Of a DNA stretch of 64,000 nucleotides, positions 52,532 to 61,875 are shown piece by piece. The notes beneath the pieces are model-generated. The model was not told the origin of the DNA and made no database searches. It saw only the letters and a list, made by a program, of their open reading frames with translations. The position numbers were made by a program, and so were the translations under genes. The stretch spans positions 2,914,001 to 2,978,000 of the forward strand of contig NZ_CP104381.1 in NCBI RefSeq assembly GCF_030582395.1, read 5' to 3'. Every line of letters starts with the position of its first letter. Position 1 is the first letter of the stretch. The DNA comes from Ralstonia pickettii (lineage in GTDB: Bacteria; Pseudomonadota; Gammaproteobacteria; Burkholderiales; Burkholderiaceae).

Positions 52532-54258
52532 AGCAAACCCTCCCCTCGAATCAGGCGACGCGCCATCGCCTCGACAAACTGTTCGTCCTGCCCGCGCGGG
52601 TGGCGCGCAAAGGCGAGGTGCAGATACTCGTGCGTCAGCGCGATGCGGTCCTCCTCGGTCGCAAGGCGGTGCACGTACAGCCGGTTGCGGCGCGCATCGG
52701 CGTACGGCCGGCCCTCGTGCACGACGCACACGGCGGGCAGCGGCGGCGTCTCATAGCCCGCCTCCGTGCGAAGACGCGCGGACCAACCGGGCGCACGCGC
52801 CTGGAGCCACTGCTGTGCCCCTGCCACGGGTGAACAATCCCCCGCTACCGGGCTCTGAAATGACGTGAGCGTCGCCTGCGGCCACCACTGCGCGAGGATG
52901 GCGTCGAACCCCTGGCCGCGCTGAGCAGCGGCGCGCGCGGCGGTCCAGCTCATCTGGCCGCGCGCGCTGATGGTGCCGTGGTATTGCACGGACTGGCCCG
53001 CCAATACCAGCGTGTCGGTAAATTCGGCTGCTTTGCGTGCGGCGGCCATCGGCGGGCGCGGCAGCACACGCTGGGTGCGCGAGCTGTCGGCGATGCGGTA
53101 GCAGCCCCTGTCGCGCGAGGCGTGCTGCACGAGGTAGCTGCGCGCCGCCACGGCCAACGCACGCGCTGCCTGGGGCTCGGCGAGTTCGCCTTCGCGCTCA
53201 ACCACCCGTGCCACGTAATCGTTCATGCCCAGGCGGCCGGTAATGACCGGCACGTTGTTCTGGCGCGCGAGCGTCAGCTCCCCCTTGCTCTCGATGGGCA
53301 GCGTGTTGCCGTTGACGAAGCGCACGGCGTAGCGGCCTTCGAGGCGACCGGCGGCGACCGGCTTGCCGCTGGCGTCGCGCACTTCGCGAATCGGGTAACG
53401 CGCGAAGAAATCCACCACGACACAGGCATCGTCGTCGGGCACGGGCGTCTGCTCGATCAACGATGTGAGACGCGGTGCGGCGGCGGCCAGCACCTGATTG
53501 CTCGATCCGGCACCACTTAGCCAGACAGGCGTGCCGTCGGCCAGCCAGCCCGCGGCGCCGCCGATGGACGCGCCGGGGCGCTGCGGGTCGGGCATCGTCC
53601 ACGTCTTGGCGCGCAGCAAACCGCCGAAATCCGATACTGTGCCCTCGCCACGCCCGACGGTCAGCACCGAGATGAGCGTTTGCGCGGCCGTTTCACGCCC
53701 TTCGGCCGGAACGCTGCGCAGCGCGGTGAGCAGATCGGCGACCGGCACGCGATGCGTCGGCTGCATGGCACGCAGCTCGCGCAGCCATGTGGGCGCCCCG
53801 GCCTGCTGCCAGAAACGGCGCCAGTCCGCGCGGTCCAGCCCGAGGCGCACCGGTTCGAAATAGCGTCCGCACGACTGGATGAGCGCGCGCTCGCGGTCGA
53901 TGCTGTTGCCGGCGGTGCAGCAGTAGACCTCTTCGGGGTCGTTACCGTGGCACGTGTAGTCGGGCGTGCTGATGCGGCGCGAGACGAGATAGCTGTAGAC
54001 GAAGAGTTTCCAGACGCTGCCGAGCGGTGTTTCGGTGTCGCGCGGCAACGCAGTGGCTTGCGGCACGCCGCCGGCAGGGTCAGCGCTGAATTGCCAGAGC
54101 TTGGCTTCATCGCCATGCAAAGCGGCATATCGAAGCTGCGAAAGCGACTGGACAACCGGCGCGGCGAGGGCGTGCCCAGCCTGCCCGGCAGGCGCGAGTG
54201 CGCCGCCGGCCCAGAGCAGACCGGTCAGCACACCACGCGCGAGCAGGCGGGAAGGCAT
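52528..54258 (-). CDS. yfaQ: YfaQ-like periplasmic protein with SxxK, SpoIID-like and HExxH motifs
   Basis: A 576-residue exported protein (signal helix in LLARGVLTGLLWAGGALAP). Three regions stand out. Near residues 78-230 it resembles a penicillin-binding or beta-lactamase-like core: SVWK at S81-K84, and AKTW with K218 at the place of KTG. Near residues 340-410, GMNDYVARVVE and ARALAVAARSYLVQHASRD look like a SpoIID/LytB amidase-enhancer type domain. Near the C-terminus, HEYLH at H543 is an HExxH zinc-peptidase pattern. The family (DUF2300, YfaQ) is uncharacterised; whether all motifs are active is unknown. Starts seven bases after yfaS. Confidence 0.85.
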   Translation of the reverse strand: MPSRLLARGVLTGLLWAGGALAPAGQAGHALAAPVVQSLSQLRYAALHGDEAKLWQFSADPAGGVPQATALPRDTETPLGSVWKLFVYSYLVSRRISTPDYTCHGNDPEEVYCCTAGNSIDRERALIQSCGRYFEPVRLGLDRADWRRFWQQAGAPTWLRELRAMQPTHRVPVADLLTALRSVPAEGRETAAQTLISVLTVGRGEGTVSDFGGLLRAKTWTMPDPQRPGASIGGAAGWLADGTPVWLSGAGSSNQVLAAAAPRLTSLIEQTPVPDDDACVVVDFFARYPIREVRDASGKPVAAGRLEGRYAVRFVNGNTLPIESKGELTLARQNNVPVITGRLGMNDYVARVVEREGELAEPQAARALAVAARSYLVQHASRDRGCYRIADSSRTQRVLPRPPMAAARKAAEFTDTLVLAGQSVQYHGTISARGQMSWTAARAAAQRGQGFDAILAQWWPQATLTSFQSPVAGDCSPVAGAQQWLQARAPGWSARLRTEAGYETPPLPAVCVVHEGRPYADARRNRLYVHRLATEEDRIALTHEYLHLAFARHPRGQDEQFVEAMARRLIRGEGLL

Positions 54259-54265
54259 CGCCAGA

Positions 54266-57200
54266 TCACTCCACCTTGAACGGATAGCTGGCGGTCTTGC
54301 CGTCGCCTTGGAACGCTTTGGCTTCCGGCTGGTACATGCGGAAATAGCGCACCGGCGGCAGCGCAAAGCGGCCCGGCAGCGAGAAGCGCACAAGCTGGCG
54401 CAGCACGGTCGGGCGCTCCAGCGCGGGCACCGGCTGGTTGTACGAGAGCTGGCCCATTTCATACGCGGCTTTGCGCTCGAACGCCTGCGCGCCATTGCCT
54501 TCGTTCGGCTCACCCTTCAGTCCGTCGATCTGGATGCCCCACGTGGTGGCCTCCACTTCGGCCCCAGGCGGCAGCGGCACTTCGACCAGGCCGTAGCGGT
54601 ACGTGCCCTGGCGCGGCGTCAGCACGACCTCGTCGACGTAGAGTGCATTGCTGTCGAGCGTGTCGCCCGGCTTGACCGGCTTGGCGGTAAAGGCGATGCC
54701 GCTGCTGCTGGTGTCGGCCGCCGGCTGCTTGGGCGCCTTTGGATCGGCCTTGGCGGGCGCGCTGTCGGTCGGCTCAAGACGGTACAGCTTGCGCTCCACC
54801 GTGATCGGCAGCTTGGAGGCCTCAGCCGCGCGGCTGCGGTACGACACGATGGCCGATTGGGTGGTCACGTCGGTCGGAGCCGCCGTCAGGTCCAGCGCGG
54901 CGGGGGCTTGCGCGCCGGTCCAGCGCCACGTCGGCACACCCACCGGAGAGCGCGTCGCCTGCCAGCCACCAGCCGCAACAGCCGGTTGGATGGCGGCAAC
55001 GCTCGCGCCTTGCAGACCGCCCAGACCCTTCTGCAGCCAAACCAGCGCGACAGCGCGATCCATCGTCGGCATGGCAGCGCTGGCGCGGGCCAGCAGCGGG
55101 CCCGGATCGGCAGCCGAGCGCCCGCCGCCCATCAGCAGGAGGCTTTGCACCAGCGGTGAGGTGTCGGCGGCCAGCGCATTGCGGGCAGCAATGTCAGCAG
55201 AGACCAGCGCTTCCGGCACAGGCTGGCCGACTTGGCGCATCAGTTGTGCCGTCAGCACCGTCGCCACCTGGCGGCCGCGCGGCGAATCCGGCGCCACGAA
55301 GATCAGGCTGTCACCCGCTGCAGGATCGGCATCGGCCGGGGCCTTGGCCGCCTTGCCGCCACTGGGCGCAAGCTCGTTCGCCACGCCCGACAGCGGCGTC
55401 GCCACCGGCAGCCCCATCTCATTGGCAAACCACAGCGCCAGCGCGCGGTGCAGCAGCGGCTCGTTCTGGCTGGTGCGCTTGTAGGCTTCGAGCACCTGCT
55501 TCCAGTTGTCTGCCGGCAGGCTGATGCCGACCGAGCGGCTGGCAAGCCAATCCGCGTAATACGCATACGACGTGATGAGCGCGCTGCTGGTGGTCAGCTC
55601 GCCCCACCAGCCAAAGGTGCCGCTGGTGCCCGCCAGCAGTGCCAGCCGCTGGCGTTGCGTGCGCAACAGCGCGTCGACGCCTTGCGTGCCGGCCGGGCCG
55701 CCGTCGCCCAGTCGCGTGCCGGTGGCCGCCAGACTTTGCTGAGCGATTGCCAGCGGGATCAGGCGGCTGGCGGTCTGCTCGGCGCAGCCGTACGGATATT
55801 CGATCAGGTCATCCGCCACGCGGGCGAACTGGCTGGCGGTGTTGCCGACCACACGCAGGCGCACGTCGCGCGCATCAGCCGGCAGGCCAAGCGGCAGGCG
55901 CGTGCCCTGCAACTGCGTGAGCGGGACGACGTTTTCACGGTCGGCCAGCCAGCCCGTTGCATCCAGCTTGAGCGTGGTCTGCAGACGGTCCGAAACCTTG
56001 TCGTCCTGCTTCAGCTCGGCGTTCACGACACCCGCCTGCAGCGCCGTAATGGGCGCGCGCAGGTAGTTGGCGCCGCGCTTGAGCGTCACGCGCTGGTTGA
56101 TGTTCAGGCCAGCGCCGGAGACGATCCAGTCGGCGGTGATGTCCTTGTCGGTCTGGTTGAAGGCGACCATGTCCAGACGCGGCTGATCGTTTTCGCGGAA
56201 GCGTTGCGGGCCCGTCCATTTCAGGTACAGCGGCTTGTCAGAGCGAATGCTCGCCGTGCGCTGGCCAACGATGCCGTCCGATGCGCCGGTGGTGGACACC
56301 GCACGCACCGTGATGCGCCAGCGCGCCAGCGAATCCGGCATCTTGAACGTCATGCGGGCGCGGCCGTCAGCGCCGGTCTGCAGGTTGGCGACCCAAGCAG
56401 CGGTGTCCTGCTCGTCGCGGCGGGGCCGCTCCAACACCTTCACGCCGCGCTCGTTGTGGCGGCCATACGTTCCACCCGGTTTGCCCGGCAGCGAAGCGAG
56501 CGCCAGATCGTAGCTGATGAAACTCTGGCTCGACGTGGTACGCACGCTGTTGCGGCGTGGGTGATAGAAGAAATCGACGATGCTGGGCGCCACCTCTGGC
56601 TGCAGCACGTAAATCATTTCGTCGACCACCGACACGGTCAGGTTGGCCGGTACGGGCTTGCCCGCCAGCGCGCTGGTCAGGTCCAGCGTGACGGTCTCGC
56701 CCGGGGCGTAGACGGCCTTGTCGGCATGCACGGCCAGGTCCAGCGTCGGTTGTGTGACGACGATGCCGGCGTTCTGGAACACCATGTCGCCGTCGCGCAC
56801 GTACAGCACCGAGAACGTCATGTTGGGCGCGAACTCCGCGCCGATCTTGATGCGCGCGCGGTATTGCGACGGCGTGACCTTCGTCAGGCTGAGCCAATCG
56901 CCGCCGCGCGTGAGCAGCGCGTGGTGCTCGACCTTGTCACGTTCAAGCGTGAGCAGCGCATCGTCCACCGGCAGCGGGAAGGTGATCAGCGCTTCGGCCG
57001 TGTCGCCAATCTGGTAGCGATCGCGGTCGAACACCATTTCGATGTTGCCCGGCACAGTCTGCACGCCATCGCCGGCCACCCAGTGGCTCGATGCGGCAAG
57101 CAGGTTACCGGCCGCATCGCGCACCGACAGCGTGTACGAACCCGGCTGGTCGAACTTGACCGGGAACGTGGCATTGCCCTTGGCATCCGGCGCCAGCGTG

Positions 57201-59050
57201 CCTTCGGTGCGCGTGCGCGTTTCCAGGCGCACCAGATCCCACTTGGCGGGCGGCGCGCTGGCACCGCTTGCTCCACCGACAACCGGCATCGGCGTCAGCG
57301 TAAACGACACGTTTTGCCCCGGCGTGGTGAAGTTCGACGTGGTCGCCAGCTTGTACGGCGTCGCGCCACGTGCGATCAGCAATTCGCGCGTGACCTTCAC
57401 GCGGTACGCCGCGCCATCGTTGGCAAACACGGTCACGACGTAGCGGCTCGGCTCCTTGGCGGCGGGCAGTTCAAGCTTGGCGTTGCCGTCCCCATCGGTG
57501 GTCAGTTCCTGCTGCTCCAGCTTGACGGGGAACAGGCCCGCGTAGCGCAGCTCGCCCTCCACCATCGTCACCTGCTGCGCGCGCAAGCTGACCGACACCT
57601 TGCCGTTCTTGACGGGCTTGCCATCCGGATAGCGCAGGCTGATCTTGCCCTTGACCGCTTCGCCCGTGCCGTAGCTCGCCTTGTCCAGCGACAGGTTCAC
57701 GTCAAAGTGTGGCTTGATGTATTCGGCCACGCGGAAGGCGCCGCCGTATGTGCCGCCGTTGTAGTCGAAGCGCAGCGAGTAGCCGCCGGCAGGCGCGTTG
57801 GACGGCAGTGTAAAGCGCGCGTCGGCACCGGTCTCGCCCGTCAGGCGCGTGGTCGACGTGGCCACCGGTGCGCCATTCGGGTCGAGCACTTGCAGCTTGA
57901 TGTCGCCAGCCGCCGGCACGGTCGATTCGGTCGCGTTCTTGAAGTTGCGGCCGATGAACTTGACGCTCACCTCGTCGCCCGGGCGATACAACGGACGATC
58001 GGTGAAGGCGTACAGCTTGGTGTTGTAGATCTCGCTGTCGTAGTAGAAATTCTCGGAGATGAACACGCCGCCCGCGCGGTCGCTGCCGATCACGTAGCTG
58101 CGTTCAGGCGAGACGTGACGCAGGTCGGCCGTGCCGTCCGCTTCGGTGGTACCTGAGGCCAGCACGCCTACGCCGTCGGTCCAGCTGACCGATGCGCCGG
58201 CGACGGGCTTGCCGCTCTTGCGCTCGGCCGTCCACACCATCATCCCTTGCGAAGTGCCCTTGGTGACGGCCACGGTGTCCGACACGAACAACAGCGTATG
58301 CGCACGGTACGCGCCAATCACGGCTTCAACGATGTACAAACCCGCCGGCAGCTTGCCGACCGGGATCATCACGTTGCCGGCGTTCTGCGGCATCCATTCG
58401 CTGCTGCTGCCTTCGAGCTGCACGTCCTTGGGCGGCGCGATGGGCTTGGCATCCCAGATCGGGTAGCGGAAGCGGCCCAGCAGTTCGTAGCCCTTGAGCG
58501 GCGCGTACTGCGGGTTGTTCGAGAAGCGCGTGGGCGCGGTCATCTGATCGCCCATGCTGAACTGCGGCGCAGTCTCCACGGCCTTGCTGCGCGTGGCGAA
58601 CGACAGCACGCGCTGCCAGGCGCGGCGGGCCTGTCGCGTCCAGTTGTCCCACAGATAGGCCAGCGTATTGGCCAGGCCTTCGCCCGTGTAGTTGGCCTTG
58701 ACGTCGATGCGGTGCAGGTTCTTCTGCGCCTTCAGAAATTCCAGCGGCTGCGGCACGCGGTAGACGAGGATGTCGGCGCCGCCGTAGCGGGACAGTTCGT
58801 CCTTGTACTCGCGGCCCGGGGCTTCAAGGCGGACCAGCGCTTCCTGATCGGTGCCGTAGCTCGCATCCGAGAGCAGGAAGAACGGCTGTCCCTTGATCGG
58901 CTCGTAGCCGCTGCCCGGCACGTCGAACAGCGTGGGGTTCGGCGCTTCCGGCGCGTCCGCCGCGTGCGCTGTCGGCACCGAAGCGACCAACGCCAGCACC
59001 GTCACGCAGACGGCGGCAACGAGATTGAACGACAGCCAACGGTTGCGCAT
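54266..59050 (-). CDS. yfaS: Bacterial alpha-2-macroglobulin, YfaS/MagD type, with CAEQ thioester motif
   Basis: A 1594-residue periplasmic protein after a signal peptide (SFNLVAAVCVTVLALVASVPTAHA). Macroglobulin (MG) domains fill the N-terminal half; DRPLYRPGDEVSVKFIGRNF is the classic A2M_N motif. The central part includes TAAWVANLQTGADGRARMTF, and PDSLARWRITVRAV, typical of the ANATO/A2M_2 region. The thioester domain contains YPYGCAEQTASR with Cys1089 and Gln1092 (bases 55775-55786), so the CxEQ bond-forming pair is intact. A receptor-like C-domain ends the protein. It should trap attacking proteases. ATG 59050 was chosen for the signal peptide; frame extends to 59140. Seen beside yfaT and yfaQ. 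Confidence 0.95.
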   Translation of the reverse strand: MRNRWLSFNLVAAVCVTVLALVASVPTAHAADAPEAPNPTLFDVPGSGYEPIKGQPFFLLSDASYGTDQEALVRLEAPGREYKDELSRYGGADILVYRVPQPLEFLKAQKNLHRIDVKANYTGEGLANTLAYLWDNWTRQARRAWQRVLSFATRSKAVETAPQFSMGDQMTAPTRFSNNPQYAPLKGYELLGRFRYPIWDAKPIAPPKDVQLEGSSSEWMPQNAGNVMIPVGKLPAGLYIVEAVIGAYRAHTLLFVSDTVAVTKGTSQGMMVWTAERKSGKPVAGASVSWTDGVGVLASGTTEADGTADLRHVSPERSYVIGSDRAGGVFISENFYYDSEIYNTKLYAFTDRPLYRPGDEVSVKFIGRNFKNATESTVPAAGDIKLQVLDPNGAPVATSTTRLTGETGADARFTLPSNAPAGGYSLRFDYNGGTYGGAFRVAEYIKPHFDVNLSLDKASYGTGEAVKGKISLRYPDGKPVKNGKVSVSLRAQQVTMVEGELRYAGLFPVKLEQQELTTDGDGNAKLELPAAKEPSRYVVTVFANDGAAYRVKVTRELLIARGATPYKLATTSNFTTPGQNVSFTLTPMPVVGGASGASAPPAKWDLVRLETRTRTEGTLAPDAKGNATFPVKFDQPGSYTLSVRDAAGNLLAASSHWVAGDGVQTVPGNIEMVFDRDRYQIGDTAEALITFPLPVDDALLTLERDKVEHHALLTRGGDWLSLTKVTPSQYRARIKIGAEFAPNMTFSVLYVRDGDMVFQNAGIVVTQPTLDLAVHADKAVYAPGETVTLDLTSALAGKPVPANLTVSVVDEMIYVLQPEVAPSIVDFFYHPRRNSVRTTSSQSFISYDLALASLPGKPGGTYGRHNERGVKVLERPRRDEQDTAAWVANLQTGADGRARMTFKMPDSLARWRITVRAVSTTGASDGIVGQRTASIRSDKPLYLKWTGPQRFRENDQPRLDMVAFNQTDKDITADWIVSGAGLNINQRVTLKRGANYLRAPITALQAGVVNAELKQDDKVSDRLQTTLKLDATGWLADRENVVPLTQLQGTRLPLGLPADARDVRLRVVGNTASQFARVADDLIEYPYGCAEQTASRLIPLAIAQQSLAATGTRLGDGGPAGTQGVDALLRTQRQRLALLAGTSGTFGWWGELTTSSALITSYAYYADWLASRSVGISLPADNWKQVLEAYKRTSQNEPLLHRALALWFANEMGLPVATPLSGVANELAPSGGKAAKAPADADPAAGDSLIFVAPDSPRGRQVATVLTAQLMRQVGQPVPEALVSADIAARNALAADTSPLVQSLLLMGGGRSAADPGPLLARASAAMPTMDRAVALVWLQKGLGGLQGASVAAIQPAVAAGGWQATRSPVGVPTWRWTGAQAPAALDLTAAPTDVTTQSAIVSYRSRAAEASKLPITVERKLYRLEPTDSAPAKADPKAPKQPAADTSSSGIAFTAKPVKPGDTLDSNALYVDEVVLTPRQGTYRYGLVEVPLPPGAEVEATTWGIQIDGLKGEPNEGNGAQAFERKAAYEMGQLSYNQPVPALERPTVLRQLVRFSLPGRFALPPVRYFRMYQPEAKAFQGDGKTASYPFKVE

Positions 59051-59058
59051 GAGTTTTT

Positions 59059-59763
59059 CTACCGTGTCAAAAAGGCCAGACGAAACACGCCGATGAAGTT
59101 GGGGTTGCCGCTCTGCGGCTGCCAGCGCGAGTCTTTCCATTGCATCAGTTCAGAAACCGGGACCGCGCGCAGGCCGTTGTCGGTGCGGGTGACGGTGCCG
59201 GTGTGGTAAGCGATGTAGCGATCCATCCAGATCATCAGATGCTGGTCGTCGCCTTGATCGAAGAAGAGCAGATCGCCCGGGAGCGCCTGGTTGACGTCCT
59301 TGGCGATGAAGCGGCTGTTCTGCTGGATGAGCCCCAGCGCCGAAACATAGGCGCCGGTGCTGCCATCGAGGCGTGCCCACCGCTGGGTGAGCGTGCGCTG
59401 GGCGGGCGTGAGGTTCAGCTCGGGCGGCAGTTGCCGGGCGGATTCTGCATCGCGCATGCCATTGGCGCGCAGCCAGCGGGCGTCGTGGGGGCGCAGCGCC
59501 TCGCCGGCGGCAAAGCGCACGAGGCCGGCGCAGTCACGGTGCGTCCAGCGCGGGGTCGGGCCTTGGCGGAGCTGCTCGTTAACGATGCGCACGAACCACG
59601 CGCGGAACACGCTGGATTGGTCCGGCGTCAGGGCATCGGCATCGGCGGGCGCCGTATCAGCCCAGCCCGACAGCGCATGTACAGCCGGAGCGAGCAGGCA
59701 GGCGCCCGCCGCCGTCAACCAACGGCGGCGGTTCAACGCGGCGGCCTGGGCGCGCAACGTCAT
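59059..59763 (-). CDS. yfaT: YfaT-like (DUF1175) exported protein with NlpC/P60-like Cys-His-His pattern
   Basis: A 234-residue protein with a Tat-like start ([20 protein letters not shown]). Its core matches the NlpC/P60 plan: Cys78 in [27 protein letters not shown], His175 in QHLMIWMD, and His187 in YIAYHTG. That points to a papain-like peptidase or amidase, possibly a cell-wall one; activity is inferred. Start ATG 59763 overlaps the yfaA stop (ATGA). Its stop is eight bases before the yfaS start. Confidence 0.87.
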   Translation of the reverse strand: MTLRAQAAALNRRRWLTAAGACLLAPAVHALSGWADTAPADADALTPDQSSVFRAWFVRIVNEQLRQGPTPRWTHRDCAGLVRFAAGEALRPHDARWLRANGMRDAESARQLPPELNLTPAQRTLTQRWARLDGSTGAYVSALGLIQQNSRFIAKDVNQALPGDLLFFDQGDDQHLMIWMDRYIAYHTGTVTRTDNGLRAVPVSELMQWKDSRWQPQSGNPNFIGVFRLAFLTR

Positions 59764-61616
59764 TGCTGCGTGCTGGTGTTGTCTTCGGAGGCGGGCGCCG
59801 CAGCCGCTGTGGCCGGCGCATCGGCCGCCGGAGCTTGCGCTGCCGTTGCGTCAGCCGGCGGCGGCGTTCCGTCTCCACCGGCAGGCAGGCCGCGTCCGCT
59901 GGAGAGCCACGTCACCGGCACCCAACCGCGCGCCGACGGCACACCGCCGTCCAGCGCCAGCGACACCGGCGCGTATCGCGACAACGCCTTGAGCTTCGGA
60001 AACAGATGCGTCTGCGCCGCGTTGAGGAACACTGCTTCCTGATCGGCGGGCAGCGCGGCACCGGCTTCGCGGCGAACGAGCGGCGCGAGCGATGCGGGCG
60101 TCATCGTCAGGACGATGCGATCGGTCTTGTCCTTCGGCAGGCTATCGGCCACGGCGGGGAAGCGCTTCGCGAGCACCGCCAGGGCGTCTTCAACGAGGCG
60201 CGCGTCGGGCGAGAACACGACCACATCGCCCGCAATCGCGAGCGTGACGGGGAAGTAGCGATCGGCCGACAGCTGCGCCGCAAACGGTGCGGCGGCCGAT
60301 TGGGCCGTACCGTAGCGCGCGCTGACCGGGCGCTGCCACAGCGTGGCGTTGGCAGGGCCCTGCTTTGTCGTCACCGGCAGGCGCTTGTACGGACCGGACT
60401 TGTCGTCGGCCTGCGCCTTGGCTTCGTACGAACCGACAATCTTGCCGAATAGCGCGCCGAGCGCCGGCTTAACGGCTTCTGCCTGCGACACCGACGACAG
60501 CTTCGCGACGAACAACGGCGCCACCAGCGACGACTTGCCGTACCAGCACACTGCAGCCGGGCCCGCGAATGCCTCGCCGACATGTGCGGCGGCTTCGCTG
60601 ACCTCCTTGGCATCGCCAGCCACGGACTTCAGCAGCGAGCCAGCGGCCTTCCAGTCGACCGGCAGCGTCGCGCACGCGGCAGGATCAGACGGCAGCGCCC
60701 GCCACAGGCCGGCGTTATCCCACTTGGCCGAAAGCCGGGCCGGGTCGATGAGCGCGGCGCTCTGCCAGCCGTTGCCCGTGCCGTCCTTGCCCGAACCGAA
60801 GTCGAAACGCAGCGCTTCAATGCCGGGGAAGTACTGCTGATAACCGAACGACAGATAGTTGGCGCTCACCACAACGTGATGGCCCGTCGGTTCCTGCGCG
60901 GGCAGCGCGTACGCCGTGCCTTGCACATTGCGCTTGCCAGCGTCGTCGGAGAACAGCGCCGCCAGCGCGTTCGCCTGCTTGGAGATCGGCTTGCCGTCCT
61001 TGTCGAGCAGCATGCCCGGCTCGGACAGCGCGATCAGCCGGTCGCCCTTGCTGGCAATCAGGATCGAACGCGTGGCCGAAAGCCTGAGCGCATAGACCGG
61101 CGCGCCGGAATCGCCGAGCCCATCGGCGACCTTGGTGAGCTGCGTGTCGCTGGTGGCAACAGTGGCGACGGCTTCCAGCGCCTTGGCGAGGCCGTTGCGC
61201 TGCATCGAGAGCACCCAGTAGCGCAGCTTGTCGTCGGGGCCGCGCCACAGCATCACGCGGGCGGGTTCGTCAAACACGTGCTTGAGCACCGTCTCGGCCA
61301 GGTCGAGCTTCTGCTCGTACGCCAGGCGGCGCAGCGCACCGGCCACCGAGAGGCGGTCTTCGTTGCCTTCGTAATAGGCCACGAAATCTTCGGTGAGCAC
61401 GTCGCGCAGCAACGGCACACGCAGCACGTCGCGCGGCAGTTGCGACAGGCTCTGGCTGTCGATCAGGGCGTCGGGATAGGTCAGGTCGAGCTGGACTTGG
61501 CGGGCGTGCAGCGCGCGCGAGCGGCCAAACGGGTGCCAGACCATCTGCACCACCGCCGCGCCGGCAACGACCAGGGCGACCGCACCAACGGCGATCTGCT
61601 TGCGTGTGAGCTTCAT
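59760..61616 (-). CDS. yfaA: YfaA-like (DUF2138) membrane-anchored protein
   Basis: A 618-residue protein with one N-terminal membrane helix (ITRKQ-type start [20 protein letters not shown]) and a large periplasmic part. Characteristic stretches are [41 protein letters not shown] and [21 protein letters not shown]. The C-terminus is a Pro/Ala-rich tail of about 45 residues. The function of the family is unknown. It is the first gene of the macroglobulin operon; 259 bases with the rpoC terminator lie upstream. Confidence 0.87.
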   Translation of the reverse strand: MKLTRKQIAVGAVALVVAGAAVVQMVWHPFGRSRALHARQVQLDLTYPDALIDSQSLSQLPRDVLRVPLLRDVLTEDFVAYYEGNEDRLSVAGALRRLAYEQKLDLAETVLKHVFDEPARVMLWRGPDDKLRYWVLSMQRNGLAKALEAVATVATSDTQLTKVADGLGDSGAPVYALRLSATRSILIASKGDRLIALSEPGMLLDKDGKPISKQANALAALFSDDAGKRNVQGTAYALPAQEPTGHHVVVSANYLSFGYQQYFPGIEALRFDFGSGKDGTGNGWQSAALIDPARLSAKWDNAGLWRALPSDPAACATLPVDWKAAGSLLKSVAGDAKEVSEAAAHVGEAFAGPAAVCWYGKSSLVAPLFVAKLSSVSQAEAVKPALGALFGKIVGSYEAKAQADDKSGPYKRLPVTTKQGPANATLWQRPVSARYGTAQSAAAPFAAQLSADRYFPVTLAIAGDVVVFSPDARLVEDALAVLAKRFPAVADSLPKDKTDRIVLTMTPASLAPLVRREAGAALPADQEAVFLNAAQTHLFPKLKALSRYAPVSLALDGGVPSARGWVPVTWLSSGRGLPAGGDGTPPPADATAAQAPAADAPATAAAAPASEDNTSTQQ

Positions 61617-61875
61617 GGAGGAATCGTCGGCAAGACTGGAGGGGCCGGCGACTTGCTGGAATCTGCTCCGCTGGAGGGCGCGCAGATTGTAAAAAGTGCC
61701 GGTCTATAACCGGGAAATCATAGCGGTTGGCATGTTAAGGCGGGTTAACGTCTCAAGAAAATACGAACCCGACAGCACCAGTGTTGTTTGGCGTCTGCAC
61801 ACGGCGCCCAGCCAAAATGCGGGCAAAAAAAAGCCCGGCACGTGGCCGGGCTTTGATGGTGTTGCTGGCGTTCGC
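61617..61875 (-). other. rpoC-yfaA spacer with AT-rich promoter-like stretch
   Basis: Besides the rpoC terminator, the minus strand shows an AT-rich area with TATGAT (61719-61724 region) and TACAAT (near 61687-61692), each a possible -10 element for yfaA. Neither has a matching -35 at 16-18 bases, so the operon promoter is not settled. Confidence 0.4.
61825..61853 (-). terminator. Terminator after rpoC
   Basis: AAGCCCGGC and GCCGGGCTT form a stem around CACGTG, followed on the minus strand by eight T. It lies 23 bases after the rpoC stop and should separate rpoBC from the macroglobulin operon. Confidence 0.88.

Noticed and set aside
55232..58156. Plus-strand open frame of 974 codons opposite yfaS
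   Set aside because: It lies wholly inside yfaS on the other strand, has a composition rich in Arg, His and Gly with no fold-like pattern, and is explained by GC-rich third positions of the real gene.
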